Positions 54,051 to 61,499 of a stretch of DNA of 64,000 nucleotides are shown piece after piece (position 1 is the stretch's first letter; every line of letters begins with the position of its first letter). Both the position numbers and the translations under genes were made by a program. The stretch is from Sphingomonas sp. (lineage in GTDB: Bacteria > Pseudomonadota > Alphaproteobacteria > Sphingomonadales > Sphingomonadaceae), in NCBI GenBank assembly GCA_021732445.1, contig JAKFUZ010000006.1, positions 223,631 through 287,630 of the forward strand, in the 5' to 3' direction. The notes beneath the pieces were generated by a model. The model saw only the letters and a program-made list of their open reading frames with translations. It had not been told where the DNA came from and searched no databases.

Positions 54051-54755
54051 ATGGCTACGGAACGGTTTGAAATGCGGATCGACAGCGAGTTGCTGGCGAG
54101 GTTGGACAACTGGCGGGGCGAGGAGGAGGACACCCCTTCCCGTTCGGAAGCCATACGGCGTCTGATCGAGGCTGGGCTGGCGCACGACAACAAGGGCAAG
54201 CCCGTCTATCTGAGTGACGGCGAGAAGCTGATAACCACAATGCTGGCCGACGTTATCAAAGGTCTGAACATCGAGACCGAGACGAACATCGATCTGGTGA
54301 AGAACGTGATCTACGGCGGTCACTACTGGGCGCTCGGTTGGGAGATGCCCGGTCTGTTCCACGACCATATCGACAAGCGCAGCCGCGTCAGCTTCGTCGT
54401 GAACGTCCTCGATATGTGGGACTTCCTCGAAGAGGCATTCGAGAAGCTGGGCGACGACGACAAGGCGCGCTTGGCCGAGGCGGCAGACCCGTTCGGCAAG
54501 CATGTGCGCTTCCCCGGCTTCGACGGGAACAATGAGACCGAGTACATGAGCATCGCACGGTTCCTCGTTGACGACTTAAGCCGATTCAGCCGGTTCAAGG
54601 ACAAGAAGCACGACATGAACTCCCATCACCCGACGCTGGAAACTTACGGCGCGATGTATCGGGCATTCGAGCCGATCCGTAAGACGCTCGTCTTCGGGAA
54701 GGCAATGTCGGTGGAGCAAATGGCCGAAGTGCTGAACGCGCGGCGGCACGTCTGA
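54051..54755 (+). CDS. Ribbon-helix-helix / YfbU-domain fusion protein
   Basis: 234 residues from ATG 54051. The N-terminus is a CopG-like RHH DNA-binding motif (ATERFEMRIDSELLARLDNWRG... SRSEAIRRLIEAGL, residues 2-40). From about residue 60 it is YfbU-like: LTTMLADVI, then FPGFDGNNETEYMSIARFLVDDLSRFSRF and HHPTLETYGAMYRAF, which follow the E. coli YfbU layout. Direct repeats TATACGG at 54014-54020 and 54034-54040, 20 bp apart, lie just upstream and could be its own operator. It is the only plus-strand protein gene in the element. Confidence 0.75.
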   Translation: MATERFEMRIDSELLARLDNWRGEEEDTPSRSEAIRRLIEAGLAHDNKGKPVYLSDGEKLITTMLADVIKGLNIETETNIDLVKNVIYGGHYWALGWEMPGLFHDHIDKRSRVSFVVNVLDMWDFLEEAFEKLGDDDKARLAEAADPFGKHVRFPGFDGNNETEYMSIARFLVDDLSRFSRFKDKKHDMNSHHPTLETYGAMYRAFEPIRKTLVFGKAMSVEQMAEVLNARRHV

Positions 54756-54819
54756 ACAGGCGTGTTCGCGGCTTTACCCCCATTTCCCCATAATACCCCG
54801 GCCACGCTCTAAATGTGCG

Positions 54820-54902
54820 GGAGGGGGGGAGAAGGTGCAGAGAAATAGGTAGGGAGAAAAGAAAAGGGGGAAAAGGGTATTAAGCTATATTACAATAGCT
54901 TA
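54820..54902. other. Purine-rich tract plus perfect inverted repeat, candidate origin
   Basis: From 54820 to 54880 the plus strand is almost all purine (G/A runs). It is followed by TAAGCTAT (54881-54888) and ATAGCTTA (54895-54902), a perfect 8-bp inverted repeat with a 6-nt AT-rich loop. It lies in the 240-bp gap between the RHH-YfbU and replication-protein genes. Strand asymmetry with an AT-rich hairpin beside a replication gene suggests an origin; a terminator is the other possibility. Confidence 0.4.
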
Positions 54903-54995
54903 GCTACCGTATGCCTTGGGGGCCAAGATCGGGGGCAAGGGGGAATAAGCGGCGACACTCGGCATCACGTCGAGTCACTTATCCCCCGTGTACGC

Positions 54996-56453
54996 CTACT
55001 CGTCGCCCTGCGGGGCCAAGCTGTAGAGATTGCTCGGACGCCCGCCCGTGGTTACAGTTTCCGAATAGACGCGCGGTGGTGACTCGCGTTCTAGAAGAGC
55101 GACCGCGTCTTTAACGTCCTTCGCCAGCGGCCATGCTTTTTGATATTTGTTCGTGACCTTGTCCGTCATGTCGCTGTGCTTGACCTTTATGCCGCCGAGT
55201 GTGGCTATTGCCTGCACGATCTCGTCCTTGAGTCCTTTCATCTTGATGGCCTGTTCGTTCTGCTCGCCGTTGGAGAAGACGAATAGCGTGGTGTCCTCCC
55301 AATACTGAACCCATGCGAGCGCCGCGTCGAGGTGATCCCGGCAGACCACCGCCTGCCGGTTCAGCAGAGCCAGAAGCGCGGCGAAGATCAGGGTGTAGGT
55401 ACTCTGGCGCGCCAATAGTGCCGCTATAGCTGGCGGATGGGTCTTTGCTTCTAGGGTGTGGTAAATCTCATCCCAATAGTCCAGCGCGTCCGCGTCCATA
55501 CAGACCTGCGCCTGCTTGCACGCTTCGTAGATCGCCCATGAAAGATGCTCCGCGAAGCCGTCCATCAGTTTCGGGTCGGTCGCCTTTGGCATCGAAACGA
55601 TCTTGTCTCGCGTGGAATAGAACATCGGAAAGCGGTTCGCGAGGCCGTTCGTTATGTCGGTGCTGGTGAGCGTCTTCACGATCTCCGTCTCCGGGACCGA
55701 ACCGATGACAACGATATGTGTATCGGACGCTTCGCAGAATGACGTCTTGGTAGGCGTCACCAGCTTCACCCCGTCGAAGGCGTCGCGCAGCACGGTGCTG
55801 ATGGTCGCCGCCTCCCGCCGCGCTTGTGCCAGGACCCCCGCGAATTCACTGACATCGAACAGTAGGCGCTTGTCGTCTACACCGCCGTCCAGAAGGTTGC
55901 CCTCATGATCGTGCAAGGGATCGCGGACCATGTGAATCAGCCCCTCGCCTGTGGCTAGTGCGGTCAGCTTGCGAAGCGGCACGCCCCCAACCATCCGGGC
56001 TTCCATCAAGCGATACATCTCACTTGGCATTTCGGCGCTGGTCCCTTTCCGCCCCTTTGCGGTCGGACCGACGATCAGCGCGTTCATCCGAAGATGCCGC
56101 TTTTGGTCGCCAATTTGAATGTATGCGGTGCGACCGATGGTAGCTGCGAACCGCGCAAGGATGTGGATAGCGACAGTCGGCCTGACCGCTTCGGAGTTGG
56201 CGCACGCCGCGTCCACCATGTCGCGCAAGACGCCAAAGAGCGCCACGTTATGCAGTTCAGGACGGCTCAGCACATAATCGCTGAACTCGGTTTCGTCGTC
56301 CTTCTGCCCGCGCCGCTTGCGCTTGAGTTTGGGCAAGTCGTCCACGCCCTTCAGGCGCGCCATACTGGATAGGACGCCGTCCCACTCTTCCGCTGACATG
56401 GGCAGATCGCTGCCCGGAACGGGTGCGGGAGCCAGATCAGTCAGATCAGCCAC
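54996..56453 (-). CDS. DUF3987-like P-loop replication protein
   Basis: 485 residues. A P-loop-like VGPTAKGRKGTS lies near residue 130, followed by LLFDVSEFAGVLAQARRE, HIVVIGSVPETEIVKTL and NGLANRFPMFYS, the layout of DUF3987/primase-helicase-like proteins of mobile elements. The C-terminus (VQAIATLGGIKVKHSDMTDKV... LLERESPPRVYSE) looks like a winged helix. It probably initiates or helps replication of the excised element. Its start overlaps the small upstream gene by 8 bp. Confidence 0.7.
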   Translation of the reverse strand: MADLTDLAPAPVPGSDLPMSAEEWDGVLSSMARLKGVDDLPKLKRKRRGQKDDETEFSDYVLSRPELHNVALFGVLRDMVDAACANSEAVRPTVAIHILARFAATIGRTAYIQIGDQKRHLRMNALIVGPTAKGRKGTSAEMPSEMYRLMEARMVGGVPLRKLTALATGEGLIHMVRDPLHDHEGNLLDGGVDDKRLLFDVSEFAGVLAQARREAATISTVLRDAFDGVKLVTPTKTSFCEASDTHIVVIGSVPETEIVKTLTSTDITNGLANRFPMFYSTRDKIVSMPKATDPKLMDGFAEHLSWAIYEACKQAQVCMDADALDYWDEIYHTLEAKTHPPAIAALLARQSTYTLIFAALLALLNRQAVVCRDHLDAALAWVQYWEDTTLFVFSNGEQNEQAIKMKGLKDEIVQAIATLGGIKVKHSDMTDKVTNKYQKAWPLAKDVKDAVALLERESPPRVYSETVTTGGRPSNLYSLAPQGDE

Positions 56454-56682
56454 GATGAGTCTCCCGTAGGGTCGGGCGTGCAGTCAATCTGTCGGGGATG
56501 CGACGGGCATCCGGCGAAAAAATAAACGAGCGCGATTTTGCCGAAAACGTACTCGGTTGCGGACCTTCCAAAAGGCCATGTAGGGTATGCACGGTTGCTG
56601 TTCCTTCGATGTAACCTCCTTCGGATGAGTGGTCGGGTGTTGCGGTGCATCCGGCCACTTTTCGCGAAGGGGCCGTTGTCAT
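56446..56682 (-). CDS. Small hypothetical protein between AlpA-like and replication genes
   Basis: 78 residues from ATG 56682, which overlaps the stop codon of the AlpA-like gene (ATGA) and runs 8 bp into the replication gene. The sequence contains VHTLHGLLEGPQPSTFSAKSR and a basic tail. No family recognised. The two-sided coupling is the main support. Confidence 0.55.
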   Translation of the reverse strand: MTTAPSRKVAGCTATPDHSSEGGYIEGTATVHTLHGLLEGPQPSTFSAKSRSFIFSPDARRIPDRLTARPTLRETHRG

Positions 56683-56909
56683 GCGGTGGCGGGATACTGG
56701 ACGGTCGCGGCGCTGGTGCTGTCGAACTTGCGCTCGGCCTTCCATGCGTCGATGTCGGCAGGGTCGTAACAGACGCCAGCCTGCTTGGACTGGCCCAGCT
56801 TGATGAAGCGCGGCCCCTTCCCCTTGCAGCGCCAGACGCGAAGCGTCGCAGGTGACACGCCGATTTGCTCGGCCGCTTCATAGTGATTGAGAACTTTGAC
56901 GGTACTCAT
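56679..56909 (-). CDS. AlpA/excisionase-like helix-turn-helix protein
   Basis: 76 residues from ATG 56909. The HTH is VLNHYEAAEQIGVSPATLRVWRCKGKGPRFIKLGQ, the MerR-like HTH_17 pattern, ending with DPADIDAWKAERK. Such proteins act as excisionase or activate integrase genes. It heads a coupled operon with the small protein and replication gene. Confidence 0.85.
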   Translation of the reverse strand: MSTVKVLNHYEAAEQIGVSPATLRVWRCKGKGPRFIKLGQSKQAGVCYDPADIDAWKAERKFDSTSAATVQYPATA

Positions 56910-57126
56910 GGCAGACACTCTTCCGATGCCCGCAGCGCCATGAGCCACGAGGCGATAACCTGCGGAGAACCCAAAAGCAGGAGATCGGGGTGTCAGCCGC
57001 TTCAATGAATGAAGCTCGTTGTGCTGCGGCCTCGCCATGGGAGACAACAGCAACGCATTGTTACCATACGCTACGCGGTGGCGCTCGGATAAAATGCTCG
57101 GTCGGTGTACCGAACCGGGATCACGA

Positions 57127-57146
57127 AAATCCGACCGGGGATTTTT
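57127..57146 (-). terminator. Hairpin downstream of the integrase gene
   Basis: AAAATCC (57127-57133) pairs with GGATTTT (57140-57146), loop GACCGG; the U-rich arm suits termination in either direction. It lies in the 435-bp gap 56910-57344 between the AlpA-like and integrase genes, in which no gene is supported. Confidence 0.5.
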
Positions 57147-57344
57147 CATCCCTAAACGGTGATAGGGGTGATTGGCCCATCGCCGGCCTCGGAGCGATTT
57201 CACTCGAAATGCGCGATTTGAACGACCGAAACCGCCTCTCGGCTACAGGCCGGCTACAGCCGCGATCGCCGCCCCGCCGCCCCTAACCCGGCAGCGATCC
57301 CGGCCTCACCGCTGTACGCGAGGCTGTGCGGCCCACGCCGTGCA

Positions 57345-58613
57345 TCACGCGGTACGCTGCGGCATGGCAATCACATTGGCACCCGCCGCCTTGGCGGCTT
57401 CAAGGTCGAGCCAGTCGGCAATCTTCTGCGCTTCGGGCTGGAGCCATTGGAGATTAGTCGTATCGAAGTAATGCTCGGCGGTCACGTCACGAGTGATGTG
57501 GTTAGTTAAGAGATCGGTACGGAACTTCTCGATACGGCATTGGCGGAGCGCAATATTCGTATACGTCCGTCGAAGCGCGTGCGGAGTAATATCGCTCCCG
57601 GCGACCTTACTCAACTTCTTCATCAGATCGCGCGGGTCTTTGATATGGCCAAGCACGCCCCACGATGGGAACACGTATTCGTTATCATCGACCTTCGGAC
57701 GCGCCTTGAGCAGTTCGATAGCCTGCGTGGAGAGCGGCATTGATACGGGATTGGAATTTTTCGGGTTAGGTAGATGGAAATACGCATCTTCCAGATGAAC
57801 CTGACTCCACCGAAGCGAGGAAGCCTCGCTGATGCGCAGGCCGGTGAGCATCAAAAACCGGACTAGGTCGATGCTCGACATGGTGTCGCGGTTGTGGGCG
57901 GTCGCGCGCCATTCAGTCAGGGCCTGCCAAGCTGCGCCCACCTTCGGATCGAGGATGCGCGCGGTGCGAGGCTTTAACCGCACCTTGTCGTCGCGCAGGA
58001 TGCCTACCGGGTTGTGCGCGATCAGCGGCGAGCCATCCGCCCGCTTGTGCTGGCGAGCAGCGTAATTCAGCAGCGCCCCAAGGACGGAGAAGGCTTGGTT
58101 CGCCTGTCCCGGTGAGCCACCCTCGCGATTACCACGCAGGCCCTTCGTGAGCATTTCGCGATACCGGGTGCGGCACATATCCTCGGTGATGTTGACGACC
58201 GGGAGATCCTTCCACTTCTCAAATGTGGTTCTGACATGCCTTTCAATGGCTTCCTTGCTGGTCGCCTTCAGTTTCCCCGGCCTAGAAACGTATGAATCGC
58301 AAATGGATTGCAGGCTGATCTTCATCGCCTCGCTCTGGCGCTTCGTGTCGCGCGGGTCGTTACCCATCCGCATGGAGCGCAGATGCTCACGCGCTACGTC
58401 GCGCGCCTGATCCACGGTGAAGACGCCGTAAGCGCCAATGGTGATGCGGGCTTCCTTGCCGCTTCCCTCGACCCTGCCCTGCACGACGAAGGTGATCTTT
58501 CCCTTGGGCGTGACGCGAGCGCCGAAGCCCTTCACCTCTGCGTCCCACACGAAAGCGTCCTTCGGGCCGGGCTTAATGCGGTCAATGACCGTCTTCGTCA
58601 GTTTGGTAGCCAT
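57345..58613 (-). CDS. int: Tyrosine site-specific integrase
   Basis: 422 residues. An N-terminal arm-binding domain (LTKTVIDRIKPGPKDAFVWDAEVKGFGARV) and a SAM-like core-binding domain precede the catalytic domain. The catalytic residues are Arg in LTGLRISEASSLRW, His-x-x-Arg in PHALRRTYTN, His in NHITRDVT and nucleophile Tyr in AEHYFDTT. It starts 150 bp from the CTTGAAA junction. A crossover in the tRNA anticodon loop fits one of the known tRNA sublocations used by such integrases. Confidence 0.95.
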   Translation of the reverse strand: MATKLTKTVIDRIKPGPKDAFVWDAEVKGFGARVTPKGKITFVVQGRVEGSGKEARITIGAYGVFTVDQARDVAREHLRSMRMGNDPRDTKRQSEAMKISLQSICDSYVSRPGKLKATSKEAIERHVRTTFEKWKDLPVVNITEDMCRTRYREMLTKGLRGNREGGSPGQANQAFSVLGALLNYAARQHKRADGSPLIAHNPVGILRDDKVRLKPRTARILDPKVGAAWQALTEWRATAHNRDTMSSIDLVRFLMLTGLRISEASSLRWSQVHLEDAYFHLPNPKNSNPVSMPLSTQAIELLKARPKVDDNEYVFPSWGVLGHIKDPRDLMKKLSKVAGSDITPHALRRTYTNIALRQCRIEKFRTDLLTNHITRDVTAEHYFDTTNLQWLQPEAQKIADWLDLEAAKAAGANVIAMPQRTA

Positions 58614-58632
58614 GCGAGGCGCTCCGTAAGCA

Positions 58633-58763
58633 TGTCATAAGCAACTTGCGCTAACTTACGGCAACCTACGTAAAACGTCCAGCGGCCTAAAACTGCATTT
58701 TCCCTTAGTGTCGTATGCTTATGACAACCTGTGTAAACATACGGAAACGCCGACTACGCTAAA
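58633..58763. other. Probable integrase arm-type sites beside the right att core
   Basis: TGTCATAAGCA (58633-58643) has a perfect inverted copy TGCTTATGACA (58716-58726). CAACCTACGTAAA (58662-58674) and CAACCTGTGTAAA (58725-58737) are direct repeats matching at 11 of 13 positions. The cluster lies between the integrase start and the core CTTGAAA, as expected for an attP arm. Confidence 0.6.
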
Positions 58764-60423
58764 CTTGAAAACCGCCGTGGGTGGAAGCCCACCGTGGGTT
58801 CGAATCCCACCCTGTCCGCCACCTTGGAACAAAGCTGGGCACCGCGCCAGGCGGTGTTCCAGAACCCCCTGCGGCCGCGAGTGTCCGCAGTAGATCGGAC
58901 TTCAATCCCAAGATGCGAATCTCGCCGTCGTTCACTTCGACCCGCTGCGCCAGCGCGCGGAGATGGTCACGGCGGTAGCCACCACCGGGGAGGCTCATCC
59001 GCTGGCGAGCGGTCTGCGCGAACTTGGCAAGCATGGGCGCGGTGATCGCTTTTTGGCCTGCGCTCTCCAGCATCGCCGAGGCGCGTTCTGCATCGACACG
59101 CGATTGGTCACGAATGGCCTTGAGGTTGGCGATGCGGTCCTTGAGGTCGGGATCGCCCAAGTCGGCAACGCCGCTCTCGATGGCATCGTAAAGCCGTTTG
59201 AGGCGCAGGTCTGTCTCCGTCGCCCGCTTGTTCAGCTCGGCGATGTGATCGCGGCGGCGCTGGGTGCGTTCCTGCCGCCTGTCGAGAACTGCGGCCAACA
59301 CTTCCTCCAGTCGCGTGGGATCAAGCAAACGTTCCTCCAGATGCTTGGCCACCAGCGCGTCCAGTTTTTCCATCGGCACGGTCATGCCGCTGCAAGCGGT
59401 CGCTCCCTGCCGCGCCTTGGTCGAGCATGTATAGTAGCGGTAGCGCCCACCTTTGCCCGTGCGAATGGTCATGGCCCCGCCGCACTTGGCGCAGTGGATA
59501 AGACCTGTCAGCAGCGTGGGTCCGCCGACGACTTGCGGCGGTGTCACCTTGGGATTGCGTGCCTTCATGCGCGCCTGGACGGCGTCGAAAATTGCCTGGT
59601 CGATGATCGGCGGGACCGCGACCGGAATGACCTCCTCGTCGGGCTTGTTGTCGCCGTTTTTGGCGCGGCGGTTGAACTCGTGGCGACCGATATAGGTCTG
59701 CCGGGTCAGCAGCCGGTGGACCGTGCCGATGCCCCAGCGCCCGCCGTCGCGGGTGAAGATGCGGTGTTCGTTGAGGTGCTTGGTGATCGCTTTGACGCCC
59801 ATCGGGCCTGACGTGCCGTCGCCCTCCAGTGCGAGCCGGAACGCGAGCCGCACCGTCTCGGCATGGATCGGGTCAATCTCGAGCTTCTTCTTGATCTTGG
59901 CCCCGCGCTGCTCGGCCGCGACCACCCGGTAGCCGATCGGCGGCAGCGAGCCGTTCCAAAAGCCCTGCCGGGCGTTCTCCTTCAGGGCGCGAAGCACATG
60001 CTTGGCGTTCTCCTTGGACTGATATTCGTCGAACAGCGCCATGATCTGACGCATCATCACGTGCATCGGATCATCGCCCATTTCCTGGGTAATCGACACA
60101 AGGCGGATGCCGTTCTTCGCCAGCTTGCGGACGTAGAACTCCAGCTCGAAGTGATCGCGGAAGAAGCGGCTGAACGAATGGACGACGACGACCTCGAACG
60201 GCGCGGGCTTGGCCGTCCCGGCTTCGATCATCTGCTGGAACTCGGGGCGGCGGTCGTTAGTGGCAGATGCGCCCGCGTCCACGAACGTCTCGACAAGCTG
60301 GTAGCCGCGTGCTGCGCAATAAGCTTCGCCCTGCTTGCCCTGATCCGGGATCGACACGTCATGCTCGGCCTGCCGCGCGGTGGATACGCGCAGATAGAGG
60401 GCGGCGCGAAGCGGCACGGTCAT
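58759..60423 (-). CDS. Large serine recombinase
   Basis: 554 residues. The resolvase-type catalytic domain has the nucleophile Ser in ALYLRVSTARQ and HSFSRFFRD. A recombinase domain (GFWNGSLPPIGYRV), a zinc ribbon (LIHCAKCGGAMTIR... YTCSTKARQGATAC) and a coiled-coil follow. The last ~20 residues (GWDSNPRWASTHGGF) are encoded antisense to the tRNA-Ser 3' half, and the stop codon lies in the first element. The gene thus sits at the border of a second element that uses the same tRNA as its landing site. Confidence 0.93.
   Translation of the reverse strand: MTVPLRAALYLRVSTARQAEHDVSIPDQGKQGEAYCAARGYQLVETFVDAGASATNDRRPEFQQMIEAGTAKPAPFEVVVVHSFSRFFRDHFELEFYVRKLAKNGIRLVSITQEMGDDPMHVMMRQIMALFDEYQSKENAKHVLRALKENARQGFWNGSLPPIGYRVVAAEQRGAKIKKKLEIDPIHAETVRLAFRLALEGDGTSGPMGVKAITKHLNEHRIFTRDGGRWGIGTVHRLLTRQTYIGRHEFNRRAKNGDNKPDEEVIPVAVPPIIDQAIFDAVQARMKARNPKVTPPQVVGGPTLLTGLIHCAKCGGAMTIRTGKGGRYRYYTCSTKARQGATACSGMTVPMEKLDALVAKHLEERLLDPTRLEEVLAAVLDRRQERTQRRRDHIAELNKRATETDLRLKRLYDAIESGVADLGDPDLKDRIANLKAIRDQSRVDAERASAMLESAGQKAITAPMLAKFAQTARQRMSLPGGGYRRDHLRALAQRVEVNDGEIRILGLKSDLLRTLAAAGGSGTPPGAVPSFVPRWRTGWDSNPRWASTHGGFQV
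58764..58821 (+). pseudogene. 3' half of split tRNA-Ser(UGA)
   Basis: Loop CTTGAAA (58764-58770), anticodon-stem strand ACCGC, variable arm with TGGG/CCCA pairing, T arm GTGGG-TTCGAAT-CCCAC, acceptor CCTGTCC (58811-58817), discriminator G and CCA (58819-58821). It pairs perfectly with the 5' half at 50570-50608. Confidence 0.9.
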
Positions 60424-60441
60424 AACGGTAGACTCCTCACC

Positions 60442-60666
60442 TCATCGACATGGCCCGAACAGGTCGTCGAACAAGTCGCCGAACCAAGCCTCGAACACAT
60501 CGACCTCGGCGTCTGTGATCGGCACACGCTCCGGCCAGTCGTCGGTGACGGCCCAGTTTTCAACGTCATGTTTCGGCGGACGGCCCGGAAACGGCCACGG
60601 CTTCCCAAGCAACTGTTCAAGCTGCTCGGATGCGGTGGGCGGATGCTGACGCGAGGCTCTGGGCAT
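60442..60666 (-). CDS. Small acidic hypothetical protein
   Basis: 74 residues: LLGKPWPFPGRPPKHDVENWAVTDD in the middle, then a strongly acidic helical end (ITDAEVDVFEAWFGDLFDDLF). No family known. It ends 18 bp before the recombinase start and is probably cotranscribed with it. Confidence 0.5.
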   Translation of the reverse strand: MPRASRQHPPTASEQLEQLLGKPWPFPGRPPKHDVENWAVTDDWPERVPITDAEVDVFEAWFGDLFDDLFGPCR

Positions 60667-60793
60667 TGCGCCAGAATCGCCGAACCAACGCGCTGAACGA
60701 ATTGCGTTTCTCTACGCTGGACTACGCCTCGTAGCCCCGCGCGCAAATACAGGCGCAGGGCGGCTTGCGGCGGCTCTGGCGTAATCGCCGATG

Positions 60794-61102
60794 TCACGCC
60801 GCTTGCTTCAACGGCTTTGCCCGATCGATCCGCTGACGCTCCTTGGGGCTGTGCATCGCGTTCCAAAGATCATTGCGACGCTGGACGTTCAGCCAGAAAT
60901 CGGGGCTGTTGCCGAACACGCGCGACAGGATCAGCGCGGTTGCGGCGGTGACGTTGCGGCGATCGTTGCACAGCTCGTTGACGTGCTTGCGCTGCACGCC
61001 CATCGCCTCGGCCAGCGCCGCCTGGGTCAAGCCCATCGGCTCCATAAACTCCTCGGTCAGTATCTCGCCCACGCTCACCGGCTTGCGCTTGGTCATCAAC
61101 AT
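60794..61102 (-). CDS. higA: HigA-type antitoxin
   Basis: 102 residues with an XRE/HigA HTH (GLTQAALAEAMGVQRKHVNELCNDRRNVTAATALILSRVFG) and the family hallmark SPDFWLNVQ. It neutralises HigB and autorepresses. Toxin-first gene order, typical for hig, with 9 bp between the genes. Confidence 0.93.
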   Translation of the reverse strand: MLMTKRKPVSVGEILTEEFMEPMGLTQAALAEAMGVQRKHVNELCNDRRNVTAATALILSRVFGNSPDFWLNVQRRNDLWNAMHSPKERQRIDRAKPLKQAA

Positions 61103-61111
61103 GGCATCACC

Positions 61112-61408
61112 TCAATCATAGCTGTGGTCGTCCAGATACACGTCGCTCGCTTCACCCTTGCTGCCATCCCACATGAAGATCAGCCGCCATTGCTTGTTGA
61201 CCCGGATCGAATGGAATGCCTCAAGCTTGCCGCGCAACTTCTCGAAATGGTTGCTCGGCGGCACGCGCAAATCCTGATCCGTCATCGCGTCGTCGATCAT
61301 CTGAAGCTTACGAAAGACCCGACTTTCAAGGTCCGGCGGGATTTTGCGGGACCGGACATCGTCCACGAAAAAGTCCCGCAGCCAGCCATCCCGAAAGCTT
61401 TCGATCAT
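61112..61408 (-). CDS. higB: HigB-type RelE-family toxin
   Basis: 98 residues. The RelE/HigB fold is seen as IESFRDGWLRDFF, ESRVFRKLQMIDDA, LRVPPSNHFEKLRG and VNKQWRLIFMWD. Such toxins are ribosome-dependent mRNA endonucleases. The pair probably stabilises the element. A palindrome-like GTATATGTAC upstream may be the HigA operator. Confidence 0.93.
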   Translation of the reverse strand: MIESFRDGWLRDFFVDDVRSRKIPPDLESRVFRKLQMIDDAMTDQDLRVPPSNHFEKLRGKLEAFHSIRVNKQWRLIFMWDGSKGEASDVYLDDHSYD

Positions 61409-61499
61409 CGCACGGCTCCAATAAATGTATATGTACCACCCAATGGGTCATACCGCAAGCGGATTGCGCTCCGCGCGACTGGATTGGACCATTATCCGA

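Larger units (their letters stand above)
50602..58770. mobile_element. Integrative element splitting tRNA-Ser(UGA), carrying a replacement tRNA
   Basis: The 7-bp CTTGAAA (50602-50608 and 58764-58770) bounds about 8.16 kb. In order it holds tRNA-Ser(UGA), five overlapping small genes, a DUF5681-type protein, a coiled-coil protein, RHH-YfbU, a DUF3987-like replication protein, a small protein, an AlpA-like HTH protein and a tyrosine integrase next to the right junction. There are no capsid, portal, tail or conjugation genes, so it is not a complete phage or ICE. The gene set (integrase, AlpA-like, rep, possible terminase-small-like) suggests a phage-satellite or similar non-self-transmissible element; this classification is inference. 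Confidence 0.85.

Noticed and set aside
50602..58770. Group I intron in the tRNA anticodon loop
   Set aside because: The insertion is over 8 kb, holds many genes including an integrase, and contains another tRNA.
59863..60696. A 277-codon plus-strand open frame
   Set aside because: Antisense to the serine recombinase N-terminal half.
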